Source: Capitulum mitella
Lineage: Eukaryota; Arthropoda; Thecostraca; Pollicipedomorpha; Pollicipedidae
Direction: 5' to 3'
NCBI GenBank assembly: GCA_030062745.1
Contig: CP099843.1
Span: forward strand, 1,861,001-1,925,000
DNA: 64,000 bases
Positions 1-11,394 of this stretch are shown in pieces. Both the position numbers and the translations under genes were made by a program. The notes under the pieces are model-generated. The model did not search any database. It saw only the letters and a list, made by a program, of their open reading frames with translations, and was not told the DNA's origin. Position 1 is the first letter of the stretch; every line of letters begins with the position of its first letter.

Positions 1-595
1 CTTGGCATCGCAGCCCCTCTTATCACCTCTGTGTTTGACTGGCGGGTCTCACGCGGCTGGCGATCAAACCCGGAACTTAGAGACTCGGAGAACAAATTCT
101 GACTGAGTAGGCCAGCTTGGGCCGCTGTACGTTGGAGGTCATTTGAGCGTTGCTGCCCTCGGCGGGGGTTACCCGGGCCGCCCATGGCGTCCCGTTCATG
201 GGTTCTGACGACGCCGATTGGGTATTCTGCGGAGTCACGAGCGTTACGCTATACCTGGCCGAGCACCACGTCGGTGGCGGATTGTTTGTAGGCACAGCTG
301 TCGTTTTACAGCGTTTTTTGCTGCGGTCAACACGGGGCCTCTCCCGACGCCGAGTTCGATACGAGGGTCTTGAGTGACACGAGCGTCACGCCAGCGGGCT
401 GCTGACTTTTCATGAACGTCAGGCGGGTGACAGCGGGCTCAGACGTGGTCGACCGACGAATGCCTCATCAATGGGCTGGCTCGCCTCAGTGCATGCAGGG
501 ACGAGGGAACATGTCTGGCTCAGTTGCCAGTGCTTTATGAATGCTGATGCAAACCGGGGCGCGGCGACAGGCGCTGTTCAGGTCAGGTCAGGTCA

Positions 596-637
596 GATCA
601 GGTCCAGCCCGGCCTGCGGCCCCGGCTGGACCTGATC
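596..637. repeat. Perfect 14-bp inverted repeat (hairpin) after tandem AGGTC words
   Basis: The left arm GATCAGGTCCAGCC (596-609) and right arm GGCTGGACCTGATC (624-637) are perfect reverse complements around a 14-nt GC-rich loop. Immediately upstream (579-600) the pentamer AGGTC/CAGGT recurs in tandem. The arrangement resembles clustered nuclear-receptor half sites, but no gene is adjacent, so function is not assigned. Confidence 0.8.
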
Positions 638-1354
638 CGGGCCGTGTCTGGGTGCACGTGAACTCGGAGAGCACTCTTGTCTCCTCCCGCCAACTCGGCC
701 ACCCTGTGTCGCCCGCCGCGCCGGCCCGAGCGGAGCACGCCGACTCGAGTAGTGGTGACTGCCGGCTTGACCTCTGAATTCTGTGCCGTCTGCATGGACG
801 TCGATGTTTCCTGGCCCCATCATGGCTCTCCATTAGACGGGCCATACCACCGGGACTGCCTGCCGGCGTGTGGTCGCCGGCTGGCGGGCCACCGCGAGAG
901 GCTCCATCCCCGTCCCTCCCCCCCCAACCGGCACCGGGCGGCCGGGCTCTCTGAGTGTAAGCATACAAGCATTACGGCTAATACTTGCTTTATCATTTCA
1001 AGATGGCGGCCAGGCCGGGCCGTCGCCGAAAACAAGACATCGCCATTACTAGCGCCGAAGTCGTCCCTAACGAGATAAAAGCCCTCCGGTCCGAGCGGCG
1101 GGTCAAATGAAAATGAATACTTCCTTTAATAGAGCCGACATGAATTTGCTTTTATTTGGTCGGCCGCCGGCCGGACGGTCTGCCTGTGACACGTAAACAA
1201 CCGGACCGCGGCGCCCCGGGCCAAATGGCCCAGCTGGCGGTCGGAATGGGGGGGGGGGGCGGGGAACGGGACTCTCCGTGAGGCCGGGCCGCGAGCGCTG
1301 ACCACCGTCTCCCTCTGTTGTCAGCGTCATGCAGGGCCTATTTTAACATGTTAA

Positions 1355-1378
1355 CTGGGGGGGCAAATGCCCCCCCAG
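1355..1378. repeat. GC hairpin with 10-bp arms and 4-nt loop
   Basis: Arms of C-T-G7-C (1355-1364) and its complement (1369-1378) surround the loop AAAT. A palindrome TTAACATGTTAA lies just upstream (1342-1353). The same style of G-run/C-run subterminal hairpin occurs at the ends of the MITE-like elements at 5.6-6.8 and 7.3-8.5 kb, so this may be a fragment of a related element end. Confidence 0.7.
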
Positions 1379-2498
1379 TCGGGCACTTTGCCCCCCCAGT
1401 CAAGATCCTTTGCCCATGCAAGGAAAAAAACAGCCAGGTGTACTAGCGTACCCAAGAAGGTATTCCATAAAGCGCTGCGCTCGCAAAGCAGCATGTTATC
1501 AACGAAGGATGTGTTGAATCACTGAGTAATGTGGGAGCACACTTAGAAGCATCACTTTATAATACGTATTGCAGGAACACCTAGTGACCGCTGGCGAGCG
1601 TGTTTCGTAATTAGAACGCCGGCACCCGATGCCGCGATTGTCTGGTGGGCGGCCAAGGCGTTTCATTGCATCGTAAGCACGTTAAAAATGATGATACCCA
1701 TCTTTGATGTGTTCAAGCGCAAGAAAACTGAAGGGCGAGCTGGTGCGCAGGGCGGTTTCGCTATGGTGAGATAAGGTTTATATGAATGCGGTAACAGTCC
1801 AACAGTGCTGTAGTCATCACCAATCATCCTGATCCGAAAACCCTGCTAAAATCCCAGTACCTGATTGGTAGAACTTCATTGAACTAGGCGGTTAAACCCG
1901 AGTTTTACGCGAGGAAAACAGAAAATTAATCAGGCATGTATTAAAACCGTCAATCTTGCTGCTCCTAGTGCATGGGTTTGAACATCCCATGAGCATGCTT
2001 CATCTGCTTAACGAACATGGCATGGCCAAGACTGCAGATAATGACGAATGTTGATGATAGCTCATTGAGGCGGGCCTAAGGCGAATATTTTTAATCTGAG
2101 GTGACTTTTTTATTTTGGGGCCGATAACCTGGAAATGGAGAAGTTTGTTCTGCCTGTGTTAGGACAGCTTTTACACTTCTGCGCAGTGTTGAAAAACATA
2201 TGGCCAAAATTCGGTGAGAAAATGTCTTTTGGGAATAGATTAGATTAACAGAAACTATCCCGGACAGGTAACCTACTGTCTCATTTAGGGAAGAATCGAA
2301 GCTGCCGCAACATCTCGCCAATATTCTGCCCATCGTTTGCAGACTATGACTTATATATTTGAAGTACCACGCCTTGCCATGCCACGGCAACCCACGGTGC
2401 CGGTCTGGCAATTTCCGCACGTTCTTAGACGTCAGGATATTTAAGGACCACCTGCGTCAATGCAGAAAGTACCTTTTATAACGGAAGTCTGTGCCACT

Positions 2499-4798
2499 AT
2501 GGCTGCACCACGAGAAAAAAGACGAATTTTGGTTGACCGGTGCTCAGAACTGCCTTCGCGGGGAGAAGTGCTGCAGCAATATTTTCAGTCCCACCGTGTG
2601 GATAGGCTTACCCAGAGGTAGGTCAAAACACAGATCGTCCGCGAAATGATGAAGGTGTGGAACAAAGCCCGTATTCTCACTGCATCGGAACGGAACGTGA
2701 TAAAGAAGCTCAACTGGAAGCTTGACCAGTACCAAAGGCAAATTCTGGAGGTTCAGCCCGGAAATTGACAAGAAGAATGGATTTAGGGACAACCTTAACA
2801 ATCTTTTTGATCTTGCCCTTGTCGTCACCATTAAGATCATCAAAACCAAGAGGATAAAGACATTCTCTGGGCCCAAAGGGATCCAGGTCGCCGAGGCGTC
2901 ATGGTGGTATTCGATAAGTTCCTTTCTGAGAAGGAGGAGCGAGCTCTTCAACGACAACAGTAGGCCGAAGCTTTAAAGGGCCCGCCGTTAGATTAAACAG
3001 CAGACCGAGCATGAGGCAACTGCCCAGCTGGAATACTCACCTACCGACAACACATAATTGACAGATCAGGATGACCCGCAGCCCTTGGCCATGCCTTCGA
3101 AGCGGCCCTGCAGGAGAGCCAAAAACATCGCCACTCCTGGTCAGGGAGCAGCCCTCGATCGGACCAAGCTCAATGATCGCTCTGCAATTCACTTCCTATC
3201 GGCGACGGCTTCGGTCCTCGGCCACGACTCCTCTGAACCGGCGATCACAGAAGCTCGGGCAGGCGCGCACGTAGATCGCAGAGGAAAGCCATTGCGGACG
3301 GAATCTAGCATTCTTTCTCCGCGTCACCCAACCTGGTGGTCCACTGGGACGGCAAACTGTTACTGATGATGGAAAGGAAAAGGTGGATCGACTCTGTCAT
3401 TGTAGCCGGTCCAAGAAGTGCCGCCAAGCTCTTCGGTGTTTGGAAGTTGCAAGTAGAGCCGGGGCAACGCCAGCCGACGTTGTTGCGCTTTGTCTGGAAG
3501 ACTGGGAGGTTTCGGACAACGTCGTCGGCATGAGCTTCGACACCACCTCCAACAATACTGGACAAGTTGTGGGAGCAAACACGCTTCTTCATCAGAAGCT
3601 TGAGTGACGGCCTTTTCACTTTGCTTGTCGTCATCATATCGTCGATCTGGTGGCAGAGGCGGCTTTCTCCACGCGCTTCGGTCCGTCCTCGGGACCGCGA
3701 CCTCCTTGTTCAAGAGCTTCAAGAAGAGATGGAGACTCATTGATTGGAACAAGTTTGAACCTATGGTGTTTGAAGACCTGGAGCCAGCAGTGGCCGAGAC
3801 TATGTTGTACGAGTTTTTCCCTTCCAGTGATCGTTTCGTCGCCTTCTGCCGTGAGAAGCTCGCCGAAATCCAGCCTAGCGATGATCATCGTTGGTTCTTT
3901 GAGGTCTCGATTATCCCCTTTGGTCAAGAGCCTCCACGGCGAATCAAGTTCCCCAGCCGGATGCTCTCCAACGTGTCAGATAGATGGTTCCATCGCGCCA
4001 GATGGATGGGGCGCATAATCTGCGGGATCAAGATCTTCTGGCTTTGCCATCAGTTCTCCGTGACTCTCAGTGAATTGGGAGCATTCAAGCGCTTCGTCTC
4101 TTTCATGGTTGTTTTGCACGTCAGTGCATGGTTCTGTTCTTCATCGGCGGTCAGCGTTTCCGTGCACGACCTGGCCGTTCTGCCAAGCCTGATGTGAGTG
4201 CTGAAATTTCGAAGGGGATCTCCAAGGAGTTTGCCGATCACCTATTATCCATTATGACATTATAGTCGACATATGATTTATTATAACAATCACCTATTAT
4301 GGTGCCCCAGCGAAGAACTGGCTGGTGTGTCGTTCTTCGACGAGGGCGTGCCGTGTGAGATGAAGACGAGGATGATCGCGGCACTCCAGGAACAGGGATC
4401 GGAGAGTCCTCCCAGCGAGCGCAGGTGGATCTCGCAGAAAAGGAGGTTCTCGTCCCAAGAAGATCATCGTCGACTTCACTACCGCAAAGTCGGTGGGAAA
4501 CCTGAAAGCCTACGGCATCAACATGGACTTCCTTGCCGCCAGTTCCGCTGATTGGGAGACAGCACCTGGCTTCACGAACGCTAAGGAAGTCCTGTGCGGG
4601 ATCGCGGTAGTTAGCGACTTCGCCGAACGAGCTGTGACTCTTATCCAAGTATACAACAAGGTACTGACGAAGGATGAAGGGCAAAAGCAGTACCTGCTGC
4701 AAGTCGTCGAATAGCATCGTCGCCAGAACCCCGAGACCACTAAGAGGACTGAAGTATCATTCCCACCTAAGCCACACTGCTGCCGACAGGGCCAGTGA
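2499..4798 (+). pseudogene. Decayed transposase-like gene of a DNA transposon
   Basis: From the ATG at 2499 the plus strand carries, across several frames, successive pieces that I recognise as one large transposase-like protein family found in invertebrate genomes; I cannot name the family with certainty. Order: N-terminal piece 2499-2765 with one internal stop; a piece at 2722-2976; a piece with the HWDGK motif at about 3338-3365; the FDTT..NTG motif near 3535-3560 in a shifted frame; the ACRHH motif near 3620-3640 in a third frame; a long helical region 3700-4190; and a C-terminal region ending near 4714 or 4798. The acidic residues in HWDGK and FDTT look like the catalytic acids of an RNase-H-like fold, which is inference. 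Frame changes and stops make it non-functional. Terminal inverted repeats were not identified, so the element limits are open. Confidence 0.7.
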
Positions 4799-5212
4799 CC
4801 AATGACCTGAGACAGAATGCGGAGTGTCTTTCGATCCAGTGTGTCAAAAGGAGTACTATGATGTGCATTTTATGCATATCGTGCGCTTCTTTTAAAAAAC
4901 TGAAGCACAAAACACGTTTGGGGGCATTTCAGACACCCCTGAGCGAATCTCCCAGGGATCACAAGTCCAGGGAGAATGAATTCTTGCTGGGGATAAATGA
5001 AATGGTGTCCTTTGAATTTAATGGGCTCGGAATGCACAAAAGCCAGCGCGAATTTCATCGAAATAAAATAAAATCCAGCACAAACGACATACAGTCTCCG
5101 TGTGAAAGTGCTAAGAGTGCTGGACCAAGGCCATATTTTGCACACATGGTTTCCTCCAAAAGACATATCAGTTAATGACAGAGCGCTGTGGAAGTGTTCA
5201 TTGTAATTCGCC

Positions 5213-5258
<46 letters not shown>

Positions 5259-5580
5259 TTCCTTAGGAAAGCATCTATATATATATGTCCTTTCCTTAAG
5301 AATATATATATGAAGTGGACAAAATTCAATAAGGAGAACACAAATGCCGGGGGGGGGGGGGTGGTCTCAACCAATGCGTCTTGTTCGCAGAATTGCCCCC
5401 GCAGTCATTTTTCCTTAAAATAGGCCCTGGCGTCATGTCACCGGCGGCCAGGCGGCACAGCCGGGTAGGTCAGTAGCAGTGTCTGTACAGTGGACTGCAT
5501 CATCTCTGTCGGTGGACCGGGAACGGATCGGGACGGCTTCTTGTGGTGGTTAGCACGCTCCCCTGTTTGCGGCCCGGCGA
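4799..5580. other. Intergenic, no gene seen
   Basis: Contains a (TA)n microsatellite and a 13-base G tract at 5349-5361. An open frame at 4795-5175 has no recognisable features. Nothing else is supported. Confidence 0.6.
5217..5255. repeat. (TA)n microsatellite
   Basis: About 19 uninterrupted TA units, followed by shorter TA runs at 5275-5286 and 5302-5311. Confidence 0.95.
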
Positions 5581-6768
5581 TTAACCTGATTCCGTGCTGA
5601 GGGGAGGGGCAGACTCTGTCCCCCGTCCGGTTTTTTTCGCTCCCCATTCCCGGGGTTTGGGAGATCCTCCACGAAACTTTGTGGATATTCGTAAATGTGT
5701 TTTTTTCGCATTTTGTGACAAAACGTCAAAGATTTACGCCTTCCAGAAACGATTCTAGGACACGTTTTTGGGAGGCATGTTTGATGAATATCGCGCTTTC
5801 TAGAGATCACTCACCTCGACGTGGTCATGTACTATTTTGATGTCCGTTTCAGTTTCGCGGACAGTTCAAATGATCGAAGTGCATATAATATCCATATTGT
5901 CAAGTATTTTTGAGAAAAATGTTGGTCATTGGCGGATCCAGAGGCATGTAAAGGAAGGCATTTACATTGTCTTTTTCCAAAGAATGTATGACTTTGCATG
6001 AGTAGAACAAAGTTGACGCGTGACGTAGATCTATTTATCCAAATTTACGTTTATCATTCATCTATACATGCCGCCAGGAGCGTCTGTAGCAAACGGTTCT
6101 TGGGTACACATCAACAGGTCTAACAGACATCTGGATTTGTGTGATTAGTTTTGTTAGTTCCACACATATTACGATGGAATGTCGTATATTTCAATAAAGA
6201 TGGAGGTCAGGCGGCTTCAGGACAAAGTAAAAGGGGGCATTATATTTCCTCTTATTCTTCAGAAACAGGACTCAGTTTACCATGTCGAATACCGCACGTT
6301 TTCTTGTTGCTTGATCCGTGTATGGCCAGTTCCCATATGTATATGATTTAGCAAGCGACATATGGAAATGCCTTCCGAACACAAATGAGCTCGCCAGACT
6401 CAAGATATGTTGCAGAATGAATTAACATTTCCCAAAAATGGATACCCCTTTTTATGTGCCGTGGATACTCCTGTGAATTTGAAAAATTGATCTCTACCTA
6501 ACATTTATGATAGACCTAGATTTCGTAGAATGAAATGAATTAGAACAGAATCGGTCGTAAAAAGTGGTCGCCAGATCGTATAAGTAAACCCCCAGTTATA
6601 CCCATATTTTTAACAGCCACTCCCCTTCCGAAATTTTCAGCATTTCTTTGTTTAGACATGTAGATCTTGCTACAGGCCATCGACCACCATTTTCCGCCAG
6701 GAAATCGGACCAGTAGTTTTCGAGATCGCAGGGGCAGAACTTGCCCCCCCAGCACGGAATCGTACGCG
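5581..6768 (+). mobile_element. MITE-like non-autonomous element, copy A
   Basis: Starts TTAACCTGATTCCGTGCTG and ends with the reverse-complement word CAGCACGGAATC (5588-5599 against 6750-6761, 12 bp perfect). Its 5' portion (GGTTTTTT..CG, TGTGACAAAA, TTTTTnGGAGGCA) and its 3' portion (CGGACCAGTAGTTTTCGAGATC) match, with many substitutions, the corresponding parts of copy B at 7317-8527. It carries no coding capacity, so it would depend on a transposase encoded elsewhere. Exact outer limits are uncertain by a few bases. Confidence 0.7.
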
Positions 6769-7316
6769 GTGGGCAGGAGCGCGTCATTTTTTTATTTTTT
6801 ATATTAATATTTTTTTTTTATTTTTTATTATATTTTATGCATATTTAATATATTTAATATATTTATTATATCTAGCAGCATAAGGACATTTCAATTTTTG
6901 ACAAACTTACCCTTGTAGTCGGAAGCGTCGATACGTACGCTCACGACAATCGAAACAGTATTCACCAGGAACACAGCACATGCCATCAGTTTTCAGACAA
7001 AACAACTGTCACGCCTGCCTTGATACGACAGAGTCCTGGCAATCAATAAACAACCTTCATTACACGACGAGGCACCGTATTGTAATGTATGTCAGTTACA
7101 AATTAAAAATATATTGGACTCAGCGTTTCGGCCAGGGGCCATTGCCAGGAGTAATCTGGAGCACGAAGTCCAAATTCAAATGCACATGGAATAAAGGGAC
7201 GTGACAAATAGAAGAGCTACCTCAGTACTGCAGATCCTAAAAAAATGAATTTAATACCACACTGCGAGTAATAAAAAGGCCGACTTTATTCATGGCCGAA
7301 ATAATGAGGGATTCCC
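6769..7316. other. Intergenic, AT-rich
   Basis: A T/A-rich low-complexity stretch (6787-6870) followed by unremarkable DNA. No gene is supported. Confidence 0.6.
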
Positions 7317-8527
7317 TTAACCCTATTCCCGGCAGGGAGGGCTGAATTCGCCCCCTTCGGGTTTTTTGCTTGCCGATTCCATGGTTTTTGACGTAGCTTC
7401 ATGAAACTTGATCTTTTTTCCTAGATATTCTTTCTACATGCCGTGACAAAATTTCAAAGTTTTGTTTTGCTCAGGGGCGGAACCAGTTAACGTTTTTAGG
7501 AGGCACCTCAGGCCATTTTTGGCCATGTTGAGGGTAAAAGCAAAATGTCTGCCAAAAACAGCGTTTTTAAGATAGAACTTAAAACTTTATATGGATGTAT
7601 AGCTTAATAGTTGGGCAATGTGCAGATGTAATTTTGTTCTTCTGAGGTCACTTTACAAGGTGAGGTCAAGGTCAAAAGGCAAAATTGGGTTTTATTGCAA
7701 TAATTTCTGCGCTGTTTTTTTTTTAATGTCAAACCCGGATTCTGTGTGACGAAAAAAGGTGCCCTCTACTTGTGTACCAAGTTTCAGCTCGATATCAGGT
7801 CGGGTCATCGAGCTGTGACCTAAAATGTCAGTGCGCATACCCTATATCGCAATAGCCATAAAATGAAATTTTTGGAATAGAGTGAATTCAAATGATTGAA
7901 AACGTTCACAGATGATATTAAATGCACATGAGATCATTCCAAGTGACTCCAAGGTCACTGGAGGTCATTTAAAGTCAAAGGTCACAAATTGATTTAAAGA
8001 ACGTGTGACCATGACAGTTCCCCATTTTCCATGTCCCTGGCACCGCCTATGCTAGCATTATACAAGCATTGTAATGCGATTTGTATTTCTTTAGCATAAC
8101 ATGACTAGCAGAAGCCAAAAAAGCGTTTTGCCTATTTTGTTCATTCGGTTGTTGGAAAACTACTCCTCCTATTTTTGAAACCCTGTGAACACCCATGAAT
8201 TTTCTCAAAATTTCAGATGTGTGTACCGGTGGTAAAAGTCCTATCCATAATCTCTCGATTCATGCCAATTTCATCGAAATCGGCTCATAAACAATGGAGT
8301 TATAAGAAGTCCAAAAATACCCCTAATTTTGACATTCTTGCCCCCCGGTATCCACACCTTCAAAATTTTGAAAATTTCTTTTTATAAAAATGTAGTTCAC
8401 ATCATGGAAAATCGATTGCCATTTGTTGCGATGAAATCGGACAAGTAGTCCTCGAGATCCCAGGGGGGGAATCTGCCCCCCTGCCGGGAATCGACCATAC
8501 CGTCTAGCCCTCCGGGAATAGGGTCAA
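7317..8527 (+). mobile_element. MITE-like non-autonomous element, copy B (most complete)
   Basis: TTAA (7317-7320) precedes CCCTATTCCCGG (7321-7332), whose exact reverse complement CCGGGAATAGGG is at 8512-8523, followed by TCAA (8524-8527). A second, internal copy of the terminus gives a 13-bp match between 7325-7337 and 8479-8491. TTAA/TCAA may be a target-site duplication with one change. The interior lacks a coding frame and is rich in AGGTCA/TCAAGGTCA words (for example around 7660-7675 and 7950-7985). TTAA targeting is known for piggyBac and Kolobok superfamilies, but no superfamily can be assigned from this alone. Confidence 0.75.
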
Positions 8528-9880
8528 ACCGAGGTCGTTTGTGGGTTGTCAAATAGGTATGCCCTTGGATAAGTTCTGAACCGTTAGAGCCAGCGCGACC
8601 AAACTTTCAATACCTGTTCATCAATCAGTTTTACATGTTTCGACATCAAAACCATTTCCATGTTAGATCAAGTCATGGAGATATGACGTCATAAGTGGAC
8701 CTTTGCCTGCATGTTTTAGCCCTTTAAGGTGTGTTTTAGCCCTTTAATGACGCATGTTTATGCGAACATGCGTCATTTTTTTGACAATATTCCCAAATAC
8801 AGTGCATGGATTATTTGTATTTACATAGGCCACGGTCCCCAAAAGGACATACAACTGTGCGACGTCAACATTAGCGGTCATACTTTGTCACATGCATGAT
8901 GACATTTGAACAGGATTTACATTGTGGGTGATGAAAGTGGTTGCCGCTGAACTTCCTCATCGTTCAAGCCAGACAGGCAAATCTATATGTGCCCCTTGGC
9001 AAGGTTCACGAAATGGAACGTGGGGTCTTGTCAGGTCACGTTGTTAGTAGATGTCAAAACCAAATAAAATTCCACATTTTGTGTGAGAGATCGTTCAGTA
9101 GCAGCAGAGAGTAATCATTGCTCCTAGTAAGAAAAATGATTATCTGTTCCGACCTGGCTTGACCTTGACCCAATAAAGAACAGACGGAGTAGATTTTGTT
9201 ACCGTGGGATGCCATTTTAATTCTGCACTTGACGCAGTTAAGACTTCCAGCGAGTAATTATTGTTCTTTGGTATGAAGAGCAGGTAGAAAAAGATGAGAT
9301 GAAAAGCAGGATGAAAGAGTTAAATAGGAGAGCTGGATGAAACGCAGGTAATGGAAAACTGATCACCAGAAGGTTTCACGTCAGTCCTTTTTATAACGTG
9401 GATCAAAACGGCTACGAGTATCGATCTGTGGCAGGTAAAATGAGATCAAGACTTCACTTAACCCAGGTTGAAGTTCACCCGGCAGTTTGTACATCGGACA
9501 TGCTTCTGAAGCCGAAGATCGTGACCTTTCGTTCGATAACCAGTCGAAGACTCTAAGACCAGTATTGCCGATGATGTGATGTACGAACCGGTGTCAGTTT
9601 TCCGACGTCGTGTTTTGCGTTTTACTGACCTGTGTCGTCATCACTGATGTGACCAGGGTTGTCATAACATTTTCTGAATTTCAAGGCTCAGGGGTATCAA
9701 TTGGTAGTAGACCGGTTCAGATTCGACGGTTAGATCCTGAGATAGCAGGGGGTGCCGTTTTTTAGCACTCCCAGGCGGTTGCGGGTACGAAAACACGGCA
9801 GGCTGTGCCTGGTTAAAACGAAGACCTATGAAGGGCACAAAGAAACAGATGCACAAATTTTTCATCTCATTTAAGTTTTA
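8528..9880 (+). repeat. Left arm of a ~1.3 kb inverted repeat
   Basis: This arm matches the reverse complement of 11395-12672 at many points along its length. Pairs include GATAAGTTCTGAACCGTT near 8568 against the complement near 12635, AAGTGGTTGCCGCTGA near 8936 against the complement near 12305, and the block around 9680-9745 (GGCTCAGGG..TATC, GTAGACCGGTTCAGAT, CCTGAGATAG) against the complement of 11505-11570. The arms are diverged by substitutions and small indels. No coding capacity was recognised. Confidence 0.75.
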
Positions 9881-11394
9881 GGAAAAGGTTAACCTACTAA
9901 GCTTATGCGTGCAGGTTTGTGTATATCATTTGTTTGCTTCTACTCACCTTTCATTATTGCTTCCTGAATGTGACCAAAGATGGTCGACATACTAATTTCT
10001 TTCGAAACGGTTCTAACGATATAATACAGAATGTCATTTGGTAAGGTGTTTCTTGTACATCATAAAGCTGACGTGAAAATAAGGAGAAAGGTCGAAGAAA
10101 AGCTCAAAAAGCTCATGAGGCGTCCAAAGATTGCTTACAACCGTGGGCTTTGCGCAAGCTTCAGTGTCAGAGCACCGGCTGCGGAGACATTTAACTTGAC
10201 CTGCGGCAATATTGAACCGGTCGTTTCGCCGGAAATCAGAGGCTCAGGTTGCCGTGCAGTTGGGTTCCGGTGATGCCAACAGTCGATGGCGGGACTCACG
10301 GCGTGGGCGGTCGTGACGCAGTCCGGAGGGCCGCTGCTGTGCTCATTAGGGGCCCGGTCACTGCTTTCACGCGATAGATAGAAATCTGCGGCGCCGCCAC
10401 GACGCTCGTTTCGGTTGAGCGGCTCGTGACTGGACAAGTGCGCCGCTCCATGAGAACTGCGTTGTCCCATAAGCTGGACGGTCTGGTCGGGTGTCGATTT
10501 CTGGGAGGCGCGACACGTCCTGCGCCTTTTTTTCCTCGCCCGACGGCTGGGCGCGTTTCCCCGTGTCGCGGTCGGTTACGAGAAACGATCTCTGTCGGGA
10601 AAGCCGCACGTGCACCGCGAGCTGCGGGCCTATACCGAGCCCCGTCGTCCCTGAACGTGCTCGCTCCCGAAGCCGAAGCCTGTGTCATCCGGCGGCCGCC
10701 GAGGTACGTCGCTGTCGTCCGCGTGCTGAGAGGGGCAGACGTGCCATTCTACAGCTCCGAAACCAGTGGACCGATGCCGTCGATTCAGATGGTATTGATG
10801 GCCCTTGGTAATGTGATATGAGGCATGACGCATTATTGGACCTCAAGATCTCTGGCGTCATTCGTCATCAGTTTGGGAGTACGGTGTCTGTGTGCCTGCA
10901 CGTCGGAGAGCAGTGACATCCTGCCGGAGAAACACGTGCAAAGATAAACAGAGGAACAAAAACAGGTTTATTTGGGAAAATGGTGATATGTGGAGATAGG
11001 TCGAGCGATATTATGAGGCAGTTTATGTAGACTATTTTGTACGTCATCTTCGACGACATTGCTACTAGCATTACGACATTCCACGACATCTATTGTGCTG
11101 CACATGATCACCTGCTCACAGGACCATTATATCCATGAACATTAGCAGAACTCGGGGAAAAACGGCGAAATCATAACACATCATCCTCATAACATCACTA
11201 CGACATTACCCTAGTCAACATAGGCAATTTGTTTTACCGAACTGTGCACAGCTGATGTGCGTGCAGGTACTGAAAACTCTTCTCCGTTTTGTTCAAGAGG
11301 TATAGGTAAGAAAAAATGGGGACGCCTTACCTCTCACACAGCTGGTGGCGGTTTAAGTCGGAGGAATTCCAGTTAGATACTGTGTTTGCATTCG
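9881..11394. other. Spacer between inverted arms
   Basis: About 1.5 kb between the two arms. Open frames at 10031-10273 and 10426-10821 have no recognisable domain. The centre (10.25-10.75 kb) is GC-rich and CpG-rich while its ends are AT-rich. Whether this is the body of one foldback element or independent DNA between two copies cannot be decided here. Confidence 0.5.

Larger units (their letters stand above)
1..2498. other. Intergenic, no convincing gene
   Basis: No open frame here resembles a known family; the overlapping GC-rich frames at 0.5-1.1 kb look like mutual shadows without splice-consistent structure. The stretch holds two strong hairpins (596-637 and 1355-1378), a 12-base G tract at 1248-1259, and one CAAGATGGCGGC word at 999-1010 that matches the classic YY1-type promoter motif. 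Nothing else is supported. From about 1.4 kb to 2.5 kb the DNA is AT-richer and may include flanking sequence of the transposon relic that follows. Confidence 0.6.

Noticed and set aside
10031..10273. 80-codon open frame between the inverted arms
   Set aside because: No recognisable domain or splice context; too short to support on its own.
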